Assembly: GCA_964513285.1 (NCBI GenBank)
Contig: CAZEML010000245.1
Coordinates: forward strand, 1 to 5,292
From: UBA11606 sp964513285
GTDB taxonomy: Bacteria; Actinomycetota; Acidimicrobiia; Acidimicrobiales; Aldehydirespiratoraceae
Length of the DNA stretch: 5,292 nucleotides
Reading direction: 5' to 3'
Positions 1 through 5,292 of the stretch are shown in pieces. The notes under the pieces were generated by a model that saw nothing but the letters and a program-made list of their open reading frames with translations, made no database searches and was not told the DNA's origin. The stretch's first letter is position 1. Each line of letters starts with the position of its first letter. The position numbers and the translations under genes were made by a program.

Positions 1-839
1 TGGGCGCCGGCGAGGTAGCGGCGCAGATCGTTGCGGAGATCGTCGGCGGTCGGGTAGCGGTTGGCCGGGTTCTTGGCCAGCAGCTTCATGGTGATCGCCT
101 GCAACGACGGCGCGACCTGGACCCCTCGGTCGGTCAGCGCGTCGGGGCGCTCCTGCACGTGCTTGTAGGCGACCGCGACCGGGGTCTCGGCCTGGAACGG
201 CGGCACGCCGGCGAGCATCTCGTAGAGCACCACGCCGAGCGAGTAGAGGTCGGAGCGGCCGTCGAGGGCCTTGCCCTGCGCCTGCTCGGGCGAGAAGTAG
301 GTGGCGGTGCCCATCACCGAGCCGTGCTGGGTGAGCGCGGCCTCGCCGCCGCTGACGAGGGCGGTGGCGATGCCGAAGTCGGCGACCTTCACGTCGCCGG
401 CGTCGGAGACGAGGATGTTGCCGAGCTTGATGTCGCGGTGCACGAGCCCCGCGGCGTGAGCGGTCGAGAGGGCGCCGGCCACATCGGCCGCGATCTCGGC
501 GGCCCGGTCGGCGTTGAGCGGCCCGGTGCTGCGCAGCACGTCGGACATCGAACGGCCCGACACGTGCTCCATCACGATGTAGTAGGTGCCGCGCTCCTGA
601 CCCCAGTCGTAGATGCCCACGATGTTGGGGTGGTTGAGGTTGGCGGCCGCCTGCGCCTCACGACGGAAACGCTCGACGAAGTTCGGATCGTTGGCGAACT
701 CGGGGAACAGCACCTTGAGCGCGACCTCGCGCCCGAGGAGCTCATCGCGCGCCAGATACACGTCGGCCATACCGCCGCGGGCGATGTGGCGCAGCAGTTC
801 GTATCGGCCGTTGAAAACGGTGGGCCCCTGCTCGGACAT
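1..839 (-). CDS. pknB: Ser/Thr protein kinase, PknA/PknB type (N-terminal kinase domain; 3' end beyond window)
   Basis: Transfers phosphate from ATP to Ser/Thr of cell-wall and division proteins, acting at the inner face of the membrane. Translating from the ATG at 839-837 gives 279 residues with no stop before the window edge. A complete Hanks-type domain is visible: glycine loop ARGGMADVY (20-28), ATP-binding K42 in VALKV, helix-C E61, catalytic HRDIKLGN (134-141) with D136 and N141, DFG 154-156, SPE 183-185, and the D197/R261 pair of the C-lobe. The expected juxtamembrane linker, membrane helix and any PASTA repeats lie outside the window. Oddities are A20 for the first loop glycine, L139 for the usual Pro, and H172 where PknB has its second phosphothreonine. 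The C-lobe resembles PknB, but the position directly after pbpA and the AHAAGLVHRD stretch resemble PknA, so the symbol is tentative. It follows pbpA after 58 bases. No Shine-Dalgarno is visible before this ATG; an in-frame GTG at 881 is a less likely start. Confidence 0.93.
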   Translation of the reverse strand, partial: MSEQGPTVFNGRYELLRHIARGGMADVYLARDELLGREVALKVLFPEFANDPNFVERFRREAQAAANLNHPNIVGIYDWGQERGTYYIVMEHVSGRSMSDVLRSTGPLNADRAAEIAADVAGALSTAHAAGLVHRDIKLGNILVSDAGDVKVADFGIATALVSGGEAALTQHGSVMGTATYFSPEQAQGKALDGRSDLYSLGVVLYEMLAGVPPFQAETPVAVAYKHVQERPDALTDRGVQVAPSLQAITMKLLAKNPANRYPTADDLRNDLRRYLAGA

Positions 840-847
840 GAGGGACG

Positions 848-853
848 AGTTTA
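848..853 (-). promoter_or_regulatory. Candidate -10 element (TAAACT) before the kinase gene
   Basis: On the minus strand the hexamer TAAACT fits the actinobacterial -10 pattern TAnnnT and ends 8 bases before the kinase ATG. Transcription starting 6 to 8 bases downstream would begin at or within two bases of the ATG, giving a leaderless or nearly leaderless mRNA. This agrees with the absence of a Shine-Dalgarno there. No convincing -35 is seen; the hexamer at 17-base spacing reads TCGTGG. It lies in the only sizeable gap of the cluster. A TAnnnT hexamer can occur by chance, so this is a candidate only. Confidence 0.35.
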
Positions 854-854
854 C

Positions 855-870
855 CGTTCGATGACGAACG
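855..870. repeat. Perfect inverted repeat (6-bp arms, 4-base spacer) in the pbpA-kinase gap
   Basis: The plus strand reads CGTTCG ATGA CGAACG, so the arms 855-860 and 865-870 are exact reverse complements. It begins one base upstream of the candidate -10, where an operator would overlap the promoter spacer. A third CGTTCG copy at 891-896 could pair with the 865-870 arm instead. There is no T-run, so it is not a standard terminator. It also has the opposite arm order to the actinobacterial LexA box, which is CGAAC followed by GTTCG. As RNA it could form a short hairpin within a read-through transcript. The function is unknown. Confidence 0.4.
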
Positions 871-897
871 CCACGATGCACGGACCGAATCGTTCGC

Positions 898-2487
898 TCA
901 TCCGTTGAACACCGTTTCGATGACGGCCCGGGCGATCGGCGCCGCGACGCGGCCACCGGTCTGCTCGCTCGTGCCTTCCTGGGCCTCGACGATCACCGCG
1001 AACGCGAGGGATGGGGCCTCGTCGGGACGGCCCGCGTAGCCGACGATCCAGGCGTGGGAGTTGGGCGGGTCGGTGCCGAGCTGGGCAGTGCCGGTCTTGC
1101 CGCCGACGACGAGGCCGTCGACGAGGAGGTTGCGGGCCGTGCCGTCTTCGGCGACCACCCGCATGGCGTCGCGCAGCACCGCTGCGGTGGCAGGGCTGGT
1201 CGCCACCCGCCAGATCTCGGGTTCGACGACGTCGTACAGGCTCCCGTCGGCGGCGCGCAGCTCGGTCACGACGTGAGGGGTCATGATCCGTCCGTCGTTT
1301 GCGATCGCCGCCGCGACCTGTGCCATCTGCAGCGGTGTGGCAGCGACGTCGTTCTGCCCGATCGAGGCCTGGGCCAACCGGGCGGAGTCCTCATAGATGG
1401 TCACGTCGCCGTTCGGCAGGATCGGACCATCGACCGCGTCGCCGTCCTCCTCATCGGTGTCGGTGCCGTCCGTGTCGGGCTCGTCGGGTGCTCGGTAGAA
1501 GTCGACGTCGGCCAACGGGTCGCCGTAGTCGGTCGGGAAGCGCGAGTCGGCCGCGCCGGGGAGGTCGATCCCGATGTCGCTGTTGAAGCCGAACGCCTCC
1601 GCCGCGTCGATCATCCCGTCGGGGCCCACCCACTCCGCACCCATCTCCGAGAACGCCGTGTTGCACGACACGCGGAGGATCTCGACGAGATCGCCGCCGC
1701 ACTCGCTGCCACCGAAGTTGCCGATCGGTAGCCCCGCCGGAATCGGCTCGTACTCCTCGACGACCGGGAAGACCGGGCTTCCAGAGCTAATCCCTCCCGC
1801 GTCGACGCCGGCGGTGGCCGTGACCAGCTTGAACGTCGAGCCGGGGAAGAACAGTTCGCGGTAGCTCTTCGCAAGCAGCGGGCTGTCGGGGTCGGCCCGG
1901 AGGGCCTCGAACGCGGCGTTGGCGGCGAAACCGTCGGGATCGGCGACGAGGTTGGGGTCGAAGCTCGGATAGGTCCAGAGCGCGATGATCTCGCCGGTTC
2001 GCGGGTCGAGCGCGACGACGCTCCCGCGGCGCTCGCCGAGCTGCTCCTGGGCGACCCGCTGCACGTCGTCGCGGATCGACAAGACGAGGGTCGCGGTCGT
2101 GTCGCGTTCGATGAAGAGATCGCCGAGCGACTGGAAGCGCTGGTCGATCGGCTCACCGGCGAGCTCGTCGTTGTAGCTGCGCTCGAGGCCGGTCGGCGCG
2201 ACGTTGAGCGACTGGTAGCCGACGATGTGGGCGTACAGCTCGCCCTCGGGATACTCGCGGCGGTAGTCGACCGTGCCGTCGTGTTCGACCGACCGGGCGA
2301 CGACCACGCCGTCGGCGGTGACGATCGGGCCGCGCTCACGGCCGAACTCACGGATCAGACCGCGCGTGTTGTTGACGTCCTCTTGCAGGCGTTCGGCGCC
2401 GAAGAACTGCACCCGGTTGAGCTGGATGAACAGCACGACGTAGAGCAGACCGAGCACGATCCCGAGGCGACGGATGCGGAGGTTCAC
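898..2487 (-). CDS. pbpA: Class B penicillin-binding protein (peptidoglycan D,D-transpeptidase), PbpA type
   Basis: Cross-links peptidoglycan stem peptides on the outer face of the membrane, partnered with the SEDS protein encoded just upstream. It has 529 residues, slightly longer than Mycobacterium PbpA. One N-terminal signal-anchor helix (about 7-23) is followed by a dimerisation/pedestal region (about 45-135) and a transpeptidase domain (about 150-529). Active-site motifs are all present: STFK with catalytic S217 and K220, SCN 274-276, and KTG 464-466 followed by TAQ. No PASTA domain follows. C263 and C275 are the only cysteines and are close enough to form a disulfide. Residues 335-353 are an acidic Asp/Glu/Thr/Gly insert lying between the SCN and KTG motifs. 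The start is GTG, overlapping the rodA stop as GTGA, so translation is probably coupled; only a weak purine stretch precedes it. The stop is TGA at 898-900. FtsI-type division PBPs are the alternative, but gene order and length favour PbpA. Confidence 0.95.
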   Translation of the reverse strand: MNLRIRRLGIVLGLLYVVLFIQLNRVQFFGAERLQEDVNNTRGLIREFGRERGPIVTADGVVVARSVEHDGTVDYRREYPEGELYAHIVGYQSLNVAPTGLERSYNDELAGEPIDQRFQSLGDLFIERDTTATLVLSIRDDVQRVAQEQLGERRGSVVALDPRTGEIIALWTYPSFDPNLVADPDGFAANAAFEALRADPDSPLLAKSYRELFFPGSTFKLVTATAGVDAGGISSGSPVFPVVEEYEPIPAGLPIGNFGGSECGGDLVEILRVSCNTAFSEMGAEWVGPDGMIDAAEAFGFNSDIGIDLPGAADSRFPTDYGDPLADVDFYRAPDEPDTDGTDTDEEDGDAVDGPILPNGDVTIYEDSARLAQASIGQNDVAATPLQMAQVAAAIANDGRIMTPHVVTELRAADGSLYDVVEPEIWRVATSPATAAVLRDAMRVVAEDGTARNLLVDGLVVGGKTGTAQLGTDPPNSHAWIVGYAGRPDEAPSLAFAVIVEAQEGTSEQTGGRVAAPIARAVIETVFNG

Positions 2488-3797
2488 GAGTCGTCTCGCG
2501 TCGACGTCGGTGCCACCCGCTGCTCGTGGGACATGCGCACGAGCAGGGCGAGCAGCACATAGTTCGCGACCAGCGACGATCCGCCGTAGCTCACGAACGG
2601 CAGGGTGATGCCTGTCAGGGGGACGACCCGCAAGACGCCACCGATGATCACGAACGCCTGCACGCCCATCAGGGTGGTGAGGCCCAGGGCGAACAGCTTC
2701 TCGAACACCCGCTCGGCCCGCAGGGCGACCCGCAGGCCGGAGCCGACCAGCACCAGGAAGGCCATGAGGACGGCGACCGATCCGGCGAGACCGAGCTCCT
2801 CACCGATCGCGGCGAAGATGAAGTCGGTCTCGACGAACGGGATCCGGGTCGGCTCGCCACGCCCGAGCCCGGTGCCGGTCAGTCCCCCGTCGGCCAGCGC
2901 GAACGACGCCTCGACGATCTGGAACCCATCGCCCTTGGGATCGTCGAACGGGTTGAGCCAGACATCGACACGCAGCTGGACATGGCTGAACATCAACCAC
3001 GAGAAGACGGCGCCGGCGGCGAACATGCCGCCACCGGCCGCCAACACGATCCAGCGCTCCGACGCGACCCACAGCACCACGACGAAGAGGGTGAAGAAGA
3101 GCAGGGACGACCCGAGGTCGCGTTCGAACACCATGACCGCGAGCGAGCCGGCCCACGCCACCCCGATCGGCGCGAGGTCGCGGAGTTCCATCCGGGCGCG
3201 AAGCAGCTCGCGGGAGTCGACGAGATAGGCGGCGAAGAACGCGGCGAGGGCGATCTTGGCGAACTCGCCGGGCTGGAAGTTGATCGGCCCGACGCTCGCC
3301 CAGATCCGAGCGCCGTTGATCTCGCGGCCGAAGCCCGGGATCAGCGGCAACACGATCAAGGCGATGCCGGCCAACCCGAGGAGGTAGCGGTAGTTTTCCA
3401 ACAGCCGTACCCGAGGAAGGAACAACAGGGTGAGGACGTAGCCGCCGATGCCGATCGCCGTCCACGTCGATTGCAGCGCAGCGAGGTCGGTGTCGAGCCG
3501 GGTGATGACGACGTACCCGAGCCCGTTGAGCAACAAGGCGATCGGCAAGAAGACCGGGTCGGCGGCCGGGGCGAGCCGGCGATTGACGAGGTGGGCGCCG
3601 ACACCGAGACCGAACATCCACAACAGGAACGGTCCCAGGTTGGCCGGGATCGCCTCGGTGGTGCCGAAGCTGGCGAGCCCGTACGCGACCGCGACGACGA
3701 TGCCGACCAGCACGAGGATGCCGGCCTCGACCCGTCGGGGTTTGAGCGCGAGAAGGGGATTGCTCGGACTCTCGGGGCGGGATTCGGTGGCCGTCAT
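2484..3797 (-). CDS. rodA: SEDS-family peptidoglycan glycosyltransferase, RodA/FtsW type
   Basis: Integral membrane enzyme that polymerises lipid II into glycan strands, working with a class B PBP. Its 437 residues show about 12 hydrophobic segments (near 23-45, 50-72, 82-99, 107-128, 136-154, 179-194, 208-225, 228-246, 249-270, 331-359, 365-394 and 407-422), two more at the N-terminus than the 10-helix E. coli RodA, as in other actinobacterial RodA. SEDS signatures are NGARIW (161-166) with the conserved Trp166, FQPGEFAKI (174-182), ERDLGSS (225-231), a long external loop (about 271-330) ending in ETDFIFA with D325 at the position of the catalytic Asp, EELG (333-336), and PLTGITLPFVSYGGSS (393-408). 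The ATG start lies 13 bases after the pstP stop with no strong Shine-Dalgarno. The stop overlaps the pbpA start. Sequence alone does not firmly separate RodA from FtsW; pairing with pbpA in the pstP/pknB cluster argues for RodA, the elongation enzyme. Confidence 0.95.
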   Translation of the reverse strand: MTATESRPESPSNPLLALKPRRVEAGILVLVGIVVAVAYGLASFGTTEAIPANLGPFLLWMFGLGVGAHLVNRRLAPAADPVFLPIALLLNGLGYVVITRLDTDLAALQSTWTAIGIGGYVLTLLFLPRVRLLENYRYLLGLAGIALIVLPLIPGFGREINGARIWASVGPINFQPGEFAKIALAAFFAAYLVDSRELLRARMELRDLAPIGVAWAGSLAVMVFERDLGSSLLFFTLFVVVLWVASERWIVLAAGGGMFAAGAVFSWLMFSHVQLRVDVWLNPFDDPKGDGFQIVEASFALADGGLTGTGLGRGEPTRIPFVETDFIFAAIGEELGLAGSVAVLMAFLVLVGSGLRVALRAERVFEKLFALGLTTLMGVQAFVIIGGVLRVVPLTGITLPFVSYGGSSLVANYVLLALLVRMSHEQRVAPTSTRDDS

Positions 3798-3810
3798 GGT
3801 CGGCGCCCGC

Positions 3811-5004
3811 TCAGGACTCGGGTTCCACCAGGGTCTCGAGATAGGCGAGGTAGGTCTCGGCCTCTTCGCGAGTGCCGAACTCCTGACCGTCCTGGACCTG
3901 CTCGCGCTCGAGCGCAGGGAGCTCGGCGACGACGACCGTCGAATCGAGCTCGGTGGTCGGTTCGAACCACAGGAAGCTCTCGCCCTGGATGACGTCGACC
4001 GTGCCGTCGTCGCCTTCGACGACCGCGAAGCCCGATCGACCGATCTGCAACAACACCGCGAGCATCACGAGCAGCACGATCAGCACCGCCGCGATCATGG
4101 CGCCGAGCCGCCACGTCACGACCGACGGAACGGTCTCGACGACGATCTCGTCGGGATGCGGATCGGCATGGGCCGCCATCTCGGCCGCGTGTTCGGCCGC
4201 CGACGGCTTCTCGACCTTGAGCACGCCGTCGGGGAGCGCCTTGCGGACATCGGTCACGCGGTCGTCGGGCAGGTCGTCGTAGCTGTCGGCCGCGGTGACG
4301 TCGACGACGACCACCGTGATGTTGTCGCGGCCGCCGGCCGCGTTGGCCCGCTCGACGAGTTCGTGGGCTGCCTCCTCGGGCGAGGCGATCGACCGGAGAA
4401 CCTCGGCGATCTCGTTCTCGTGGATCTCGTTGAAGAGACCGTCGCTGCAGATCACGTAGCGGTCGCCCACCACGGGGACCAGCTCCCACGCATCGACGAG
4501 CACCTTCTCGTCGATGCCGAGCGCCCGAGTGACGATGTTCCGCTGGGGATGCACGGCGGCTTCGGCGCGGCTGAGTCGGCCGTCGCGCACGAGCGCCTCG
4601 ACGAGACTGTGATCCTCGGTGTGTTGGTGCAGGCCGTCGTCGGTGAGTCGGTAGAGGCGGCTGTCGCCGACGTTGGCGATGCCGAGCCGGTTCGGGCCGG
4701 CGCGCTTGATGTCGGCGAGCACACAGACGGTGGTGCCCATGCCCTTGAGTTCGGGCTGCTCGCGGGCCCGACGAACGATGCTCGAGTTGGCGTCCTGGAC
4801 GCGACCGATCAGATCGTCGATCGAGCCGACCATCTCCGCGGCCTCGAGCGCCTCGACCGTGATGGCCGAGGCCACCTCGCCCCCCATGTGCCCGCCCATG
4901 CCGTCGGCGACGACGAAGACGGGGTCAGAGGTGAGGTAGCGGTCCTGGTTGGCCGACCGGATCTTGCCGGTGTCGGTGGCGGCGCCGAACGCGAACGAAG
5001 TCAC
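3811..5004 (-). CDS. pstP: Membrane-anchored PP2C-family Ser/Thr protein phosphatase, PstP type
   Basis: Metal-dependent phosphatase that reverses Ser/Thr kinase signalling, including removal of activation-loop phosphates from the kinases themselves. It has 397 residues. The cytoplasmic PPM domain (1-236) shows RSANQDR (16-22), VADGMGGHMGGE with D34 and G35 as metal ligands, GMGTT (88-92), NVGDSRLYRL (111-120), EDHSLV (130-135), VTRALG (158-163), CSDGLF with D188, and GGRDNITVVVVDV with D227. An acidic, Ala-rich linker (about 237-297) leads to one membrane helix (about 300-321) and a 75-residue external tail ending in the pattern REQVQDG-x4-GT-x3-EA. That tail resembles the end of Mycobacterium PstP but is much shorter than its ectodomain of roughly 190 residues. 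The GTG start overlaps the FHA stop as GTGA and is preceded by GGAG at 5-base spacing. The phosphatase and the phosphothreonine reader are therefore probably translationally coupled. All catalytic residues looked for are present. Confidence 0.96.
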   Translation of the reverse strand: MTSFAFGAATDTGKIRSANQDRYLTSDPVFVVADGMGGHMGGEVASAITVEALEAAEMVGSIDDLIGRVQDANSSIVRRAREQPELKGMGTTVCVLADIKRAGPNRLGIANVGDSRLYRLTDDGLHQHTEDHSLVEALVRDGRLSRAEAAVHPQRNIVTRALGIDEKVLVDAWELVPVVGDRYVICSDGLFNEIHENEIAEVLRSIASPEEAAHELVERANAAGGRDNITVVVVDVTAADSYDDLPDDRVTDVRKALPDGVLKVEKPSAAEHAAEMAAHADPHPDEIVVETVPSVVTWRLGAMIAAVLIVLLVMLAVLLQIGRSGFAVVEGDDGTVDVIQGESFLWFEPTTELDSTVVVAELPALEREQVQDGQEFGTREEAETYLAYLETLVEPES

Positions 5005-5292
5005 ACCAGCTCCAACACGTGTTCGCCGACCTGGATGCGATCACCGGGCCCGACGTTCTTGGCGAGATCGAGCACGTGATCGTTGAGCAGGGTGCCGTTG
5101 GTCGAGCCGAGATCCTCGACGACCCATCGCCCGCCCGAGTGGAAGAGGCGGGCGTGGAGCTTGGAGACGCGGGGGTCATCGACCACGACGCCACAGCCCG
5201 GGGCCCGGCCGATCGTGGTCTCGGTCTGCAGGTCGAAGACGGTGCCGGCGAGCGGTGCGGGGGCGAGCACGACGAGCCGGGCTCCGACCAGG
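5001..5292 (-). CDS. fhaB: FHA-domain phosphothreonine-binding protein, FhaB/FipA type (5' end beyond window)
   Basis: Binds phosphothreonine peptides and in mycobacteria links kinase output to cell-wall and division proteins. Ninety-six C-terminal residues are visible and the frame stays open to the window edge, reading LVGARLVV before the internal GTG at 5270. That GTG lies inside the FHA fold's first strand and is not a real start. FHA landmarks are IGR in the beta3-beta4 loop, VSKLHARL with the conserved Ser and His, EDLGSTNGT, and a closing strand VGEHVLELV that ends the protein. The usual SRxH motif reads SKLH, a conservative Arg-to-Lys change. Mycobacterial FhaB has an N-terminal membrane segment ahead of this domain; any such part would lie to the right of the window. 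The stop TGA overlaps the pstP GTG. The other FHA protein of this locus (fhaA) is longer with an N-terminal DUF3662 domain; adjacency to pstP and the C-terminal FHA position favour FhaB. Confidence 0.92.
   Translation of the reverse strand, partial: LVGARLVVLAPAPLAGTVFDLQTETTIGRAPGCGVVVDDPRVSKLHARLFHSGGRWVVEDLGSTNGTLLNDHVLDLAKNVGPGDRIQVGEHVLELV
5010..5013 (-). promoter_or_regulatory. Ribosome binding site of pstP (GGAG)
   Basis: On the minus strand GGAG lies 5 bases before the pstP GTG, inside the last codons of the FHA gene. It is the clearest Shine-Dalgarno in the window and supports the GTG start at 5004, so pstP can initiate on its own as well as by coupling to FHA translation. The rodA, pbpA and kinase starts have no comparable site. 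Confidence 0.6.

Noticed and set aside
855..870. LexA (SOS) box or intrinsic terminator at the inverted repeat
   Set aside because: The arm order is CGTTCG then CGAACG, the reverse of the LexA box. The stem is only 6 bp and no T-run follows on either strand.
837..881. Alternative in-frame GTG start for the kinase at 881, adding 14 residues
   Set aside because: The added residues are Arg/His-rich and unlike kinase N-termini, no Shine-Dalgarno precedes the GTG, and the ATG at 839 gives the short leader before the fold that the family normally has.
159..908. Plus-strand open frame of 249 codons antisense to the kinase
   Set aside because: The minus strand encodes a kinase domain with every landmark in order; the plus frame is its shadow, with repeated His, Val, Gly and Arg and no family features.
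2526..3992. Plus-strand open frame of 488 codons antisense to rodA and the end of pstP
   Set aside because: Its composition (Glu, Asp, Arg, Gln and Gly with almost no hydrophobic core) is the complement of hydrophobic codons in a membrane protein gene. No domain or ribosome binding site was recognised.
3448..5079. Plus-strand open frame of 543 codons antisense to rodA, pstP and the FHA gene
   Set aside because: It runs opposite genes with complete, motif-rich products. Its translation is rich in Arg, Asp, Gly and Val without recognisable domains, as expected from a GC-rich antisense frame.
5001..5270. Complete 89-residue FHA protein starting at the GTG at 5270
   Set aside because: The reading frame continues without a stop to the window edge, and the residues before 5270 form part of the FHA first strand, so the visible part is the C-terminus of a longer protein.

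Overview
The window is one stretch of a GC-rich (roughly two-thirds G+C by eye) actinobacterial chromosome. It carries the conserved cell-wall and Ser/Thr-phosphorylation cluster, read entirely on the minus strand. In transcription order, from the right edge leftward, the genes are an FHA-domain protein (fhaB-like, 5' end outside the window), a membrane-anchored PP2C-type phosphatase (pstP), a SEDS glycosyltransferase (rodA/ftsW type), a class B penicillin-binding protein (pbpA) and a Ser/Thr protein kinase (pknA/pknB type, 3' end outside the window). This matches the Mycobacterium order fhaB-pstP-rodA-pbpA-pknA-pknB. From remembered family sequences, the wording of the kinase (for example IARGGMADVY and GTATYFSPEQAQG) looks closer to Acidimicrobiia than to Mycobacterium or Streptomyces. 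That placement is an inference and was not tested by a search.

Layout: the FHA stop and the pstP GTG start overlap in a 4-base GTGA (5001-5004). pstP and rodA are separated by 13 bases. The rodA stop and the pbpA GTG start overlap in another GTGA (2484-2487). pbpA and the kinase are separated by 58 bases (840-897), the only gap long enough to hold a control element. That gap contains a perfect 6-bp inverted repeat next to a TAnnnT hexamer that lies 8 bases before the kinase ATG. No stretch over 300 bases lacks a gene. I saw no tRNA, rRNA, CRISPR array, insertion sequence or credible plus-strand gene.

How the genes work together: RodA polymerises lipid II into glycan strands and PbpA cross-links them. 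The kinase is expected to phosphorylate cell-wall and division proteins, PstP removes those phosphates (including those on the kinase), and the FHA protein binds phosphothreonine peptides and so reads the kinase output. The cluster is well known and I do not see a new biological system. The points worth a second look are departures from the family pattern: an activation loop with only one of the two usual phosphothreonines, a Leu in place of Pro in the kinase catalytic loop, an acidic insert inside the PBP transpeptidase domain, a short PstP ectodomain, and a possible internal leaderless promoter with an operator-like palindrome before the kinase.
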